56,833 nucleotides of DNA from Zelonia costaricensis (taxonomy: Eukaryota > Euglenozoa > Kinetoplastea > Trypanosomatida > Trypanosomatidae), in assembly GCA_030849075.1 (NCBI GenBank), contig JASAOO010003411.1:1-56833 (forward strand), given 5' to 3'. Below the pieces are notes generated by a model that saw only the letters and a list, made by a program, of their open reading frames with translations, searched no databases and was not told where the DNA came from. Positions within the stretch are counted from its first letter, which is position 1. Each line of letters starts with the position of its first letter. A program made the translations under genes and the position numbers. Positions 10,803 to 21,099 of the stretch are shown one piece after another.

Positions 10803-11803
10803 TCTAGTGCCGACGATGCTCGCCTGGATCGAGTGGGGGGAGAGGAGGGCGACGAAGCCACCTCTACGCGTCAGCGGTGAAGGGGGAAGGGGAGGGGGGG
10901 GCAGCGGCGGCGGCGGTGGCGGCGCTGGAAAAAACCCTGGGAGAAGAGGAGGAGAGAGGGAGGGGTGGGGGCGAACGCGATACGGCAACGAGAGCAATTC
11001 ACAGCACCGACGGTGACAGGAGGGGGGGGTACAACAAAGTGTAACAAGGGAGAGAGAAACAGCAAGCGCGGCCAGCGGCGGGAACGCACTGAGGCGCAGG
11101 GGTTGAGGGGGGTGGGTGGGTGGGGTGGGACTTGAGAACACTTGTGACGAGACGCACTGGCGAGGTCCGTCGCAATTTTCTGTTCAGCTGTTTGTACGTT
11201 TTCGTGTTCGTGTGAGTGTGCGTATGCGTGTATGGTGACGGAGAGAGGGAGGGGCGTGGGAGATGGAGAGGGGAGGCGGGGGAGTAGTGAAGCGGACCAG
11301 AGCTGGCGCTTGGCATGGCGAGGACACCTCATGCGTTCAGGTAGCGGACACCAAGGATGAAGTGAGCCGACGAGCCCCCCCCCTGTCTCAGAGAAAAAAG
11401 CTCGCAGAGGCTATGAAACTGGACGGCAGTGTCAACTGCGCAGCCCTCGCCCTCCTATCCCTGCACTGAAAGCGCAGCACCGGTGGGCATTCACCTTCCA
11501 AAAAAAAAAAACCGAACACAACAACACACGGGACACCCTCGTGTTGCCTCAGGACAGACGGGTTTGACTTCGACAGCGTGTGCATCATGCACAACGACAG
11601 CTGGCATAGTGGGAAGGATGAGTCAGCCAGTGCAGAGTGGCACGTAAAGAAAGTGCTGAGATGCGAGCAGCATGGCACTGACACGGACCGACGCGTGCGC
11701 ACATGGGACGCTTCTGCCCACGATGAGGGCAACAACTTGCAATCGAGCGAGGGAGGCAATCACAAAGCTGAGAAGACATAAGAAGGGTGCCTGCTTGTGA
11801 GCG
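10803..11803. other. Intergenic region between the PRA1-like genes
   Basis: About 1 kb containing the polypyrimidine tract of the downstream gene and the 3' UTR of the upstream gene. No further gene seen. Confidence 0.6.
10864..10901 (-). promoter_or_regulatory. Candidate trans-splice acceptor, first PRA1-like gene
   Basis: A transcript-sense polypyrimidine tract (10880-10901) is followed by the first AG at 10865-10864, giving a 5' UTR of about 61 nt. This supports the ATG at 10802. Confidence 0.5.
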
Positions 11804-12976
11804 TCAGTCCTTCGCCTCGCGCTTCGCCAGTACCTGTGCAAGCCGCTTCCGCTCCCGCTCCACCGCTCGCCTGCTCTCCGCCTCCTCGTCTTCACACGGG
11901 TCGCCCTCAAGGTAGGCGAGGGCCAGTATGACGAGGCAAATGGCGTACTGCCCCATCTTGGGCCGGCACTTCTCGAGGTCCTCGTCGTCGAAGTACGTCG
12001 GCTTGCGCAGCAGCGCGTGCGGGACAATAAAACACACGTTGAGCACCGTCACCCACATCATCGTGCGCAGCCCGTTGAAAAACATGAGGAGCAGGACAAG
12101 TGCAATGAGGAGCACATGGCCCAGCATGCGGTAGCTCACAGGGCGGCCCAGCACCATGGCGGCATCGCCGTAGATGCGCGTGTTGCGCTTGCGCAGGCGC
12201 ACTGAGTGGATCATCAAGACGGCCAAAAGGGTGACCAGGAAGAACGGCGTGTTGTATAGCAGCAGGAACGGCATCGTGATAACGTGAAACAGCTCCAGGT
12301 AGTTGGACAGGTAGTACGGGATGTTGAGGTTCAAGCGCCCTGCCACCTCCTTCAACTTGCGCGGCGGGCGCATCTTGTTGAGGTCGGCGAAGTCGGTCAT
12401 CCACGGCAGACGGTCCTCCTCCATGCAGCGGTAGAGGTGGCGCAGGAATTCCTTGCAGCAGTGCATCTCCTTGCGCAGCGAGAAGGCCTCCGAGTTGGAG
12501 CGGTGGAAGTAGGACAAGGGGATGCACGACACGGACGCGGCGTGGTGGACGCCTTCCCCCTTCGCGGTGCCGCTCTGGCTGCTGATGGACGAGCCGCGCC
12601 GCTCGGAGCGGGCGGAGTGAGGAGAGGCGCTGCCGTGGCGGTGGCGGCTATGCCGCGACGTGGAGGAGACGACGCTGCCGTGCGTGCCCGGCTGGAGGTC
12701 GCTGTCGGAGCTGTCGTCCTCGCTGTAAAAGTCGCTCTCGCTGCCGCTGACGCTGTTACCGTAGCGCCAGCTGAGGCTGTTGGGCGATCTATGCGAGGTG
12801 ACGTCCGACTGGCTCGCCCCGCTGTTCGACGTACGAGAGTTAAGGGTGTCGGCCTCGAGGTGCGTGTCCACGGCACCTGGCGGCGGTAAATCGGAGTGGG
12901 CATCGGCCGAGCCGGGTGCGCTCCCCAAGTACGGCTCGGCGATGGGGTCAAAACTAGGCAGCGACCGCTGCCTCAT
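11804..12976 (-). CDS. Divergent PRA1-family protein with Ser-rich N-terminal extension
   Basis: A 390-residue protein. The C-terminal half has the PRA1 layout: PWMTDFADLNKMRPP (about 192-206), then LNLNIPYYLSNYLEL, parallel to NRNLPYFYANYLVL in the neighbouring PRA1 protein, followed by hydrophobic hairpins at about 220-258 and 280-318 and a further hydrophobic stretch at about 342-356. The first 160 residues are low-complexity Ser/Asp/His/Gly with acidic-serine patches (SEDDSSDSD) that could be phosphorylated by casein kinase 2. The C-terminus is charged and ends KREAKD, a lysine-rich pattern that might act in ER retrieval (inference). Its position beside another PRA1 gene suggests an old tandem duplication with strong divergence. 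The start is the only ATG upstream of the Ser-rich region. The stop is TGA. Confidence 0.75.
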   Translation of the reverse strand: MRQRSLPSFDPIAEPYLGSAPGSADAHSDLPPPGAVDTHLEADTLNSRTSNSGASQSDVTSHRSPNSLSWRYGNSVSGSESDFYSEDDSSDSDLQPGTHGSVVSSTSRHSRHRHGSASPHSARSERRGSSISSQSGTAKGEGVHHAASVSCIPLSYFHRSNSEAFSLRKEMHCCKEFLRHLYRCMEEDRLPWMTDFADLNKMRPPRKLKEVAGRLNLNIPYYLSNYLELFHVITMPFLLLYNTPFFLVTLLAVLMIHSVRLRKRNTRIYGDAAMVLGRPVSYRMLGHVLLIALVLLLMFFNGLRTMMWVTVLNVCFIVPHALLRKPTYFDDEDLEKCRPKMGQYAICLVILALAYLEGDPCEDEEAESRRAVERERKRLAQVLAKREAKD

Positions 12977-13465
12977 TTGTGGAAAAGGAGAATAGAATAA
13001 GTGCGACTCTTGTGAGCGCTGAACGCTCTTGTACGTGCGTCCGTGTGTGTGTGTTTATGTTTGTGCTTGCGTGTGTCGCGAGTACTCCGAAAGGTGCAGG
13101 CAGAGTGGAGATCGCTCTGCCAGAAAGCCAAGGGGGGAAGGGGGGGGGGGAAGATGAACGACTAGTTGGAGTGTTCGACTCATCACCGCGCTTCACATGC
13201 ATGAGAAGCGGCTCCGCTTGCTTGTTACGCCGGTTGGAAACGCTAGTGGCACTCTGCAGCTACTCCAACCCGACGCTTCAAGAGATCGCAGAGACGAGGA
13301 CCAGGCAAAGGCGTGTCTGCTCTTACTTTATGTGTGTGTGACGGCCACCCCATAGACGCAGCTTCTTCCGCCTAAGCGGGCAGCTCAAGCGCGACGTTGG
13401 GAGCGCTACGCCATCGACCTCGCCGTCGTATCCATCTCACCCACGCGTGCACCGCAACATGCGCG
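12977..13465. other. Short intergenic region
   Basis: It contains the 5' UTR of the divergent PRA1-like gene and the 3' UTR of the 603-residue gene. No ORF of note. Confidence 0.6.
13117..13153 (-). promoter_or_regulatory. Candidate trans-splice acceptor, divergent PRA1-like gene
   Basis: Polypyrimidine tract (about 13130-13153 in transcript sense), then the first AG at 13118-13117; predicted 5' UTR about 140 nt. Confidence 0.45.
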
Positions 13466-15277
13466 TCATGTCGAGCCCCCGCGTACTTGCTGGCACAGCT
13501 TCGCGAGGGCGTCAGGGGGAATCCACTGCTCGGCCCGCTCCTCGGTCAGCACCGCGTGCACACTCTTCATGGCTGTAGGGCGCCCGTCCTTGTGAGCAAG
13601 ATGGCACCGGCGCGGCGGCACGCTTCTGGACGGTCGGTAGCTGCGGGACGGCGACTTGGCGCGTCCCCTGCCCTCGCCGTTCAAGTGCGCGGCCCGAAAG
13701 GCGCTGAAGAGCTGCACCGCGGCCTGCCACTGCCCCATCTGCCGCAGCAGCCGGAGCTGGAAGAGGAGGACGAGGGCGGGGTCGTGCGCGGGTGGCTCTG
13801 CCTCACTGAACACCGCTAGCACACGGGCCCAGTCGGCCTGGTGCTGGCCTGAACGGGAGCTCTCTACTTCGCCACGTCCCGCCCCGCCGCGCAGCACGCA
13901 CGCTGCCACGTAGCTGCACAGCTTGGCGTGCTTCAGGAGGGGGTAACGCTGCGGCCCGTGTGCGTGCTGCAGGACACGCCACCACTCTACAACTGCACCA
14001 TCGCGGCCGGCGCCGTGAAGCGTCATGATGAGCGGCACCGCGGCGGAAGGGGTGAGGGCGTTGGAGAAGGCGGGGTCGAGCAGCTGAGTAGCCAGCTCGA
14101 CGCAGCGAAGGCGGAGGCAAGCTTCGGCGACAGTCTTCAGCACGACACTATCGCCACGCAGACGTGCCACCACCTCGACTGGCGGCGGCTGAGACAGCAC
14201 AACCGCCTCGCGTGGTGCCGCGACACTGCCGGTGTCCTCGCCCGAGGCAGTGCTTGCGTGCAGGGTGATGTGCAGGCACTCGCACGTCAGGGCAACGACC
14301 TCGTCGCGGCGGCGGTGCTGGACGAGATGCTGCAGCAGCGCGGTGAAGAGGAGAGGCGAAACCTGCACCGGTGGAAGCTCGTGCACGAGGCTGAGCGCGG
14401 TCGCCCACGCCTCCTTCGCGCGGCTCGCGTCGCCGTCAAGGAGCGACCGGAGCTCCGACTTGACACGTGACGCCAACGCAGTCTCGGCCTCTGCCGACGC
14501 TGGAGCCGCTGCTGTAGTGGAGGCCGCGGACGGCTCTGGAGCGTCGGCGGGAGCAGCACCTGGAGCAGCAGCCAAATCAGGTAGGGGCGCGCGCTCGGTC
14601 TCCTCGGTGACGCCGCGGAGTGCCGCGGCCGACAGCGCCGCCAGCTCCTCCATCGCTGCCACTGCCTCCGCCTCTCCCTCCTCACGTGTCTTGTGCGCCG
14701 CGGAGAGCGGCGCGGAGCCGGCGTCGACGTCACGGCAGGAAGTGGGCTGCTGCTGCGGCAGGAGCGTGGTGCGGCACCACAGTAGGAGGCTGTTTATACT
14801 GCTTCCGCACGCAGCCGTTGCCACAGAGGCGGGAGGGGCGGACACGGTAGGAGTTCCCGTAGTAGGTACCGGCAAGCCGGGCACCGCAAGCGCCTCCTTG
14901 GCAAGCGCCCACGTGCGCTGCGCAACCTCGCGAGCGTCTAGCTTGTTGGGCGCCCGATCGTCACCGAGCCCTGGCTGAGCTGCTGCGTGGTACGCTGCGA
15001 GCACCTGCTGGTACGCCTGCACCCGCTCCTGCAGGTACGCGGCGGAGTAACCATCACAGCTCCCCGATGCCCCCGCCGATGGGGCGGGGGCGCTGCGGAG
15101 CACGAAGAGCGCGGTAACCCAGGCGCCGCGACCGGCGAGCGCGTCGGAGAGGCGAAAGTACGGCGGCGCAGCACACGCGCCCACGGTCGTGGAAGAGAAC
15201 TGCAGTGCCCCCAGGGCGGCCTGCCACTCTCCCTTGGCGAGGCTTGCCTCCACAAAGAGCGCCACGACATCGCGCAT
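13466..15277 (-). CDS. Helical-repeat protein (PPR/TPR-like), conserved-hypothetical type
   Basis: A 603-residue protein without a confidently recognised family. Helical segments with a recurring G-x-W-x-x-A-L pattern are visible: KGEWQAALGALQ near residue 16, GRGAWVTALFVLR near 50, and MGQWQAAVQLFSAFRAAHL near the C-terminus. A related unit, AGRDGAVVEWWRVLQ, occurs around residue 425. Such degenerate W-x-x-A-L helical pairs are common in trypanosomatid mitochondrial PPR-like and RNA-processing proteins, so an organellar RNA-related role is possible but is only inference; no clear targeting peptide is visible. Ala/Glu-rich linkers occur around 200-290. The start is well supported: a strong polypyrimidine tract and CAG lie 16 nt upstream, making this the first ATG of the mature mRNA. 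The stop is TGA. Confidence 0.7.
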   Translation of the reverse strand: MRDVVALFVEASLAKGEWQAALGALQFSSTTVGACAAPPYFRLSDALAGRGAWVTALFVLRSAPAPSAGASGSCDGYSAAYLQERVQAYQQVLAAYHAAAQPGLGDDRAPNKLDAREVAQRTWALAKEALAVPGLPVPTTGTPTVSAPPASVATAACGSSINSLLLWCRTTLLPQQQPTSCRDVDAGSAPLSAAHKTREEGEAEAVAAMEELAALSAAALRGVTEETERAPLPDLAAAPGAAPADAPEPSAASTTAAAPASAEAETALASRVKSELRSLLDGDASRAKEAWATALSLVHELPPVQVSPLLFTALLQHLVQHRRRDEVVALTCECLHITLHASTASGEDTGSVAAPREAVVLSQPPPVEVVARLRGDSVVLKTVAEACLRLRCVELATQLLDPAFSNALTPSAAVPLIMTLHGAGRDGAVVEWWRVLQHAHGPQRYPLLKHAKLCSYVAACVLRGGAGRGEVESSRSGQHQADWARVLAVFSEAEPPAHDPALVLLFQLRLLRQMGQWQAAVQLFSAFRAAHLNGEGRGRAKSPSRSYRPSRSVPPRRCHLAHKDGRPTAMKSVHAVLTEERAEQWIPPDALAKLCQQVRGGST

Positions 15278-16580
15278 GGCCCGCGGTTCGAGTCTGCGAG
15301 ACGGGAGAAGAGGAAGTTCGTGGGGCGCGCAATCGCGCGTTGTAGTGCGCTGGCGCCGGGGTTGCTGTTGTGGAGCAGCCTACTGCGCTACACACACAGC
15401 AAGGGAATGGTCAAAAAGGCTATAGGAGGCGACTCAGGGAATTGCTTATCTGGTGGGGCGGGGCGGAGGTCCGGCGTAGTTTTTCCTTGGAGGGGGGCGG
15501 TTGAGTCACAACGCGCCCCCTGCGAGTCACCCATTCTTTGCCTCGTTTCACAGGCAGAGTGGGGCGCTTGGGATGTGCTTCTGCCCTAGCCGACCACCCG
15601 TGCGCTGCGCACAGCGTGCACCGGCTCTGCAACCTCCATGGAGGATGCACATCGCCACATTCCGGCAAAGGTGAGGTGGGAGAGGGCAAAGGCCCATACG
15701 CGTCGTTCTTCTTTTTCTCAGTCCAGATCATCGCCTGTGGCGCTCGCTGATTTCGCCCTTTCCGAAGGCGACGAAGGCTGTGGTTACGCCTTCAGCTTTC
15801 TTGCTCCCCCCGCCCCCGTGGTCCCGGGTGCCCGGGCAGACTACGCAAGCTACATCACGGCAGTCCGCTCCGGCCTTCTCGTAAAGGTGCCACACGCAGC
15901 GCTCAGCCTTCGTCTTGGCTGCCACCTTTGCCCTCTCCCGAGCCGCTGCGCAGAAGGCGCGGCTGCGGAAGAGGACCGGTCAGACGAGCAACAAGAAGGG
16001 GCGTGAGGGGGCACGAGAGAGAGGGGGGGGGGGGAGGGAGGGAGGGAAAGGAAAACAAAAAGAAGCCAAGGAGAAACTGCGAGCGACATCGAACCTTCCC
16101 CCTTTTCGCAGGCGCCACCCGGAGACACGAGAGGAGTGAGGTCAAGCGAAGAAAAAAACAAAGGAGGGAAAGAAGGGAAGACACGCACACGCTCACCTTC
16201 TCCCACCCACTCGCATCCCACACGCCGCCTACACCGCAGAGGGAGCGGAGCTCCAGAAGCAGACTGAGGAGGAGTGGCTCTCAGCCACAACAAATGCGAA
16301 GAGGAAGGCAAACAGAAAACCACAAGAGCACATCACTCTGGTGCGGCAGAAGGCGCGCGGTGTCGATACGGCAAGATCTATGCGACGCGAGTACAGGCGC
16401 GCGTCTGCCCCCCCCACTTGTCCGCGTACAAGTGCGGCGGCGGCGTTGAACCAGATTCTACGAGAGCCCCACCTCGCACCCCTTACCGCCCTACCCTCCG
16501 ACACCGACGAGAGCGCCGGAGACCACATCGGAAGTGCCCCAGCTGTCACGCCCACTGTGACGAGACTTGCACCATGGGGG
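15278..16580. other. Intergenic region, helical-repeat to C2-like gene
   Basis: It holds the very short 5' UTR of the downstream gene and the 3' UTR of the 851-residue gene, with poly-G and purine runs at 16011-16060. No supported ORF. Confidence 0.6.
15294..15316 (-). promoter_or_regulatory. Candidate trans-splice acceptor, helical-repeat gene
   Basis: In transcript sense a clean pyrimidine tract (15316-15297) ends in CAG with AG at 15295-15294. The resulting 5' UTR is only about 16 nt and fixes the start at 15277. Confidence 0.6.
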
Positions 16581-19136
16581 CTACTCCTGTGCGACTTCAA
16601 CGACATCGCCGCTCACAAGGTGGTAGTGCGCCAGCGTGTGGCGGTCCTGCAGCGTCTGCGAGCTTCCATCGCCGCGCCTGAGGGTGAGACGACAGCGCGA
16701 GAGCGGGATGAGGGTCTTGTGCTGCACCGCCGCGCGCACCTTCAGCACCTTCTCCTTGGTCGGGAAGCGCTCCTGCCAGTCCCGCTTCGTACTCGACCGG
16801 TCGCGCACGTGGAAGCGGAGGTGCACGCTTTCCTCGGCTTCGTAGACCCACACCTCCGCCACGGTGCCACCGGCCTTATCAGACAGCGACGGCACCGACA
16901 CAATCGAGCGCAGCGCAGAGGGGAGGCCCAGCGTGGTGCTCCCCACGAGCGTGGACGGGTCGAGCGGCTTCTGCGCCGCCGCCACGGACGCCGCGGAGCT
17001 GTCCGGCACACCCCCGCCCGCTGCCGCCGTCACGATGCGCCACTCCTGCCGCGTGGCGCTGATACTGGTGCTGCCCTCCACCATCGCCATCACGTCACTG
17101 ACCCGGTCCGCCGCGTGCGCCGTCACACTGAAGGCCCTCTGGGGCGTCTGCGCCAGCCGCACCACGAACGTGCGCCACACATTGGAGGACGCGGGGTCGG
17201 CGAGGGCCGCGGCGAGGGCGAGGGCGGCGCCGTGCGATGACGCCGCAACGGCGGGGGCACCAGGGGAGGCGGAGCGCGCCGCCGGTGCGGCAGGGGCGCG
17301 GGAGGGTGGTGCGAGGGCCGAAACGTCAAAGACGACGCCGCCCACGCCGGGGGGTCGGTGAAGCGCGGCGTGCTGGCGCTGTCCGCTAGAGGCGCTCTCC
17401 GCCACCGTCAGCGGCACCCCCAGCGCTGCCCAGAAGGCGTGGTTGCGCAGCACGTACGTCGTGTAGTCTTGGTAGGACACGGTGCTGACATCTGAGAAGA
17501 GGTCGGTGACCCACCGTCGCCGCTCCCCAGCCGGCATGTCGATCGTCTTTTCGAGGAGGCAGTGGTCCACAATGTACTGCACCTCTTCCGCCGCTACGGC
17601 ATCAGCAACGTCACGGCGCAGCGCGACGAAGCAGAAGCGCGCCGCCTCTAGCACCGTCAGCGGCGTGGCGTGGAAGGCGAAGCCGACCATCAGCTCGCGC
17701 AGGTCGCCCGCCGTCACCTCGGCAGGGCTCTTGGTGCTGAAGCTGGCGGCGACGCGGGCGACACCGACGTCTAGCGAAGCGCGGCCCATGAGCACGTCGA
17801 AGAGGTGCCGCACGTGCTCGGGAGTAGGCTGCGCGTCGACGACGCATTGCCGCTTCCAGTGCCGTTCCGCTGCCTCCGTCACGTGGCGCTGCGACTCCCA
17901 TGCGATGGGCTGGTAGGCTCCAGGAGGGGTCTGCGGCGGCTCCGGCTTTCCCCAGAGCTGCGCCACATGCTGGCACGTCTCCTGGTGCAGCGGGTCGTTG
18001 ATCTGCTCGCAGGACGCGACAGGGCAGCGCGGGGCGTCGGCGGCCAGCGGCTTACTCGACACTCGCATCGTCACGAGGAGTAGCCCGAGATCGATGCCGG
18101 CGGCGGTGCGCACCGGTGCCACCCACCGCACGTCTCGGTTGCGCGCGGCGGCGGCGCTGAGGGGCGGCAGCGGCAGCGGCACCGCAACGTCGTGCGACTT
18201 CGCCGGCTCCACGACGCTCTGTACGGCGCAGTGGAAGACGGCGCGGCGCAGGTCGGCCGACCCGCTCTGCAGCGTCAGACACAGGGGCTGCATCGGGTCG
18301 GACAAGAGGAAGCGGTCCTTGCCGCCGAACTCGACCGAGGTGGTGTACTCCGCCCCGCGCACGTACGCGGCAGCCCGCGCGAGCCACGTCGCGCGCAGCG
18401 CCAGCCCCACTGGGAAGGACGCCGACGACGTGCTGAGTTCCGCGGTGGCGCCTGGCGTGGCCGGGCCCCCCACGAGCGCGCCGCCGAGCGGCACCACCGT
18501 GACCTCCCAGCTCAGCGTGACGAAGCCGAAGTCGTCCAGGAACTTCGCCGCGAGCACGGCGTTGTCCTGCGCGAATAGGGGATCGGTCGTGTCCTGGGCA
18601 TTCCGCGGCGCCAGCATCACCCGAACCGGGTGCTCTGCCGGCACGGCACTCGCGCAGTGCGGACTGAACGGGGCGCAGGCCTCGCCGTAGAAGGCCGTGC
18701 CGTCGGCCGACTCGATCGTGATGACGACGTAGTCAACGACGCTTTCGCCGTCGCCGTCGCTGAGCTTCTTGCGCTCCTGCGCGGTTGCCGCGGCAGACCC
18801 TGCGTTGCCCGGCCCAGCCAGCGCCGTCAGTGCGCTCGACTCCGTGACGCTGAAGGTGAAGGTCTCGTCGAAGGTGGGGTGGGCCGTGAAGAAGCGCGGC
18901 GCAGACTTGGCGACCTCGCGTGCGCTGAGCACCGTGCGGATGCCGTCCGCTGCGGCACCGCGGCTCCCAGTGGCCGACGGTGGGGCCGTGTGCGCTGTCT
19001 TGACGGTAACCACATGCACGCGGGCAACCGGGTCGGCGAGCAGCACGCCGGCGGTGGAGAGGAAGGCTTGGTGCAGCGTGAGACGCACGTGGCTGTCGAA
19101 GCGCACGGGCAGGGGCGTGTAGGTGAAGGAGGCCAT
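16581..19136 (-). CDS. C2-like domain protein with ubiquitin-like C-terminal region
   Basis: An 851-residue protein. Residues about 3-190 look like a C2-type beta sandwich: VRLTLHQAFL near the start, then the C2-like element HPTFDETFTFSV around 85, and VVDYVVITIESADGTAFYGE around 135. Residues about 195-330 add further beta-rich sequence. Residues about 400-560 are helical (LMGRASLDVGVARVAASF; EVQYIVDHCLLEKTIDM) and may form paired-helix modules, without canonical EF-hand loops. After an Ala/Ser/Pro linker (about 600-650), residues about 655-720 and 769-851 look like two beta-grasp units; the last contains RFPTKEKVLKVRAAVQ and ends LVSGDVVEVAQE. C2 and ubiquitin-like modules suggest membrane or protein docking, but no function can be assigned. 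The start at 19136 opens the conserved part; the 114 extra residues of the longer open frame are His/Thr/Pro-rich UTR translation. The stop is TAG. Confidence 0.7.
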   Translation of the reverse strand: MASFTYTPLPVRFDSHVRLTLHQAFLSTAGVLLADPVARVHVVTVKTAHTAPPSATGSRGAAADGIRTVLSAREVAKSAPRFFTAHPTFDETFTFSVTESSALTALAGPGNAGSAAATAQERKKLSDGDGESVVDYVVITIESADGTAFYGEACAPFSPHCASAVPAEHPVRVMLAPRNAQDTTDPLFAQDNAVLAAKFLDDFGFVTLSWEVTVVPLGGALVGGPATPGATAELSTSSASFPVGLALRATWLARAAAYVRGAEYTTSVEFGGKDRFLLSDPMQPLCLTLQSGSADLRRAVFHCAVQSVVEPAKSHDVAVPLPLPPLSAAAARNRDVRWVAPVRTAAGIDLGLLLVTMRVSSKPLAADAPRCPVASCEQINDPLHQETCQHVAQLWGKPEPPQTPPGAYQPIAWESQRHVTEAAERHWKRQCVVDAQPTPEHVRHLFDVLMGRASLDVGVARVAASFSTKSPAEVTAGDLRELMVGFAFHATPLTVLEAARFCFVALRRDVADAVAAEEVQYIVDHCLLEKTIDMPAGERRRWVTDLFSDVSTVSYQDYTTYVLRNHAFWAALGVPLTVAESASSGQRQHAALHRPPGVGGVVFDVSALAPPSRAPAAPAARSASPGAPAVAASSHGAALALAAALADPASSNVWRTFVVRLAQTPQRAFSVTAHAADRVSDVMAMVEGSTSISATRQEWRIVTAAAGGGVPDSSAASVAAAQKPLDPSTLVGSTTLGLPSALRSIVSVPSLSDKAGGTVAEVWVYEAEESVHLRFHVRDRSSTKRDWQERFPTKEKVLKVRAAVQHKTLIPLSRCRLTLRRGDGSSQTLQDRHTLAHYHLVSGDVVEVAQE

Positions 19137-19137
19137 A

Positions 19138-19245
19138 CTCAAAGATGAAAGAGAAGGCGCGTGCAGCGCTATGCGATGGCGCAAGATAAAAAATGGGCGA
19201 TGAGGAGGCAATCCAAGCTGATGGTGCTGGACACCAAGAGAAAGG
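19138..19245 (-). promoter_or_regulatory. Candidate trans-splice acceptors, C2-like gene
   Basis: Two tract-plus-AG sites are visible: one pyrimidine-rich stretch ends in AG at 19139-19138, one base before the ATG; another ends in CCAG with AG at 19228-19227, giving a 5' UTR of about 90 nt. The second is the more conventional choice. Confidence 0.4.
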
Positions 19246-21062
19246 ACCGATGAATGTAGCGCCGCTTCGCGGTGCTCTCGGCCTTGTGTCTTCTGAATGA
19301 CTGTTGTCGTGGAAGAAGGTCTATTGTATGGGTGCGGAGGAAGGGTGGGAGGTAGAGCGGAGGGGGGGGGGCGTGCCTCCCAGACGTGTGCGTGTGTATG
19401 CGTGTGTATGTGTTGCACGGCCAAAGCCGGAGGAGAAAAAAAAAAACGAAACGCACACACAAACGAGTGTATCAACAAGGACAGTGGATGCGCAGACGAG
19501 AATGCCTGCGGGGGAGCAGGGGAGGGTAGGAGGGAGGGAGGGGGGGAGGGAGGGGGATGCGTGAAAGGGACGACGACGCTGTGCCACGGTGCTGGATCGC
19601 CTCGGTTGCGGGCTTCGCGCGTTGTTCTATGACTGATCTCCTCGTTTCACGCCGCGCGTAGAGGGTGCAGGAGGGGTGGGGGACTGCAAGCAGCAATAAA
19701 GGGAGAGAGGGAGGGGAAGTAGGGTGCGGAAGAATGAGGTCCAGAGTGCATGACATGTACAGCATGTGTGCGGCAGGAGCTTGCAGTGCGGCGACACCGG
19801 GATAACATGTGCCACACGTACAGCGAGTTCGCTCAAGCACACACTCACACACACAAACCAGGCTGCTAGACGAGCATGACGCGGATGCAGACTGTAGTGC
19901 TTGGCATACCGTGCGCCGCAGGCGGTGTTGGGTGGGGGTGGCTGCTAGCGCGCTCGCTGGAACGCCCCATCTCAACACGATGCGTAGCGGACCATCGGCA
20001 AAAGGAGTGTGGGCCCGCCTCTATAGCGTTGTCGCAGGGTCGCTCATCGATCACGTCCCATACACGCGTACTGACCCTCTTCAATACATGCGTCGCTTCT
20101 TTTTGACCTTTTTTTGCATCGTGTAGACGTGTTTGCGTGCACCCTGTCCAGCTAGGGAAGTTGTATTCGCCGTTCGTGCCTTTCGGTGAAAAGCTGCTGC
20201 TTGTCAGGCACCGCGTCGGATGCAGCGTACGCGCTCTCTCTAGAGGCGGCCCAAAAGCCACAGGATTCCCTGCGGCGGTTGGGGTGGGAAGGGAGACGAG
20301 AGAGAGGGGGCAGGGAGGGGAAGGGGGGTAGATAACCACGTACGTCAGCCCGCGCAACAGTGCGACGTGGCGTCGATCACAAAAAAAAACAAACACACAA
20401 CCCGAAAAGAGAGAGCGTCTTGCCGTACTGGGAGCGCACTGGCCCCGCGACTGCGGGGGACGCCGGCGGGCCCCGGCACACGCACGAATACACACATAAA
20501 CACGCGCCAAAGAAGAAGACAGCAACAGGCCGCTTTCTCCCCCCGGATCAATACCGCGTGCCTGCTTCCAACGCGGTCGCTTCCGGGCGCATGTGTGCGC
20601 CTGTATGAAACGCGGTGACCGCAATAGCGAGAAAGAAAAAAAGAAGAAGACCCTCACACGAGTGAGGCTCTCAGAGCTGTCAACTCACAAGCCGACATGG
20701 CCGACAGCACCACTCAAGCCTACCACCAACACGCAGCAAAAAAAAAAAAAGAGTGCATCGCACGCCTGCGACCTCCTCCGCCCCTCTCCCTCACCCCACG
20801 TTCACACTTTGAACGGCAACCCAAAGACATGGGGGGGGGTGGAGGAGGCTGGAGGGATTGGAGTGAAAAGGGCAAGAGGACACACACACATACCCATAGC
20901 GACACAGATCACCAGCACACCACCGAGAAGAAAAGAAAAAAAAGGCAGCTGCACACACACAAGAAGTGCAAAGAGTGACACGCTAACACAAACACCCACA
21001 TCCACTAACACCCGCTCTAACACACCAAGGGAAAAACAGAAAGATCATTCCACATCAATGTG

Positions 21063-21090
<28 letters not shown>
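21063..21090. repeat. (AC)14 microsatellite
   Basis: Uninterrupted AC dinucleotide run; it would be read as (GU)n in the minus-strand transcript, in the 3' UTR of the giant gene. Confidence 0.95.

Positions 21091-21099
<9 letters not shown>

Noticed and set aside
15068..15092. Strong GC hairpin
   Set aside because: It lies inside the coding region of the 603-residue protein and is explained by codon-level GC bias.
15280..15300. tRNA T-loop-like GGTTCGA sequence
   Set aside because: It lies at the helical-repeat gene's start and splice acceptor; no flanking acceptor or D-arm pairing is seen.
19866..20657. 263-codon minus-strand frame between two genes
   Set aside because: No protein-like composition or domain; probably 3' UTR of the giant gene.
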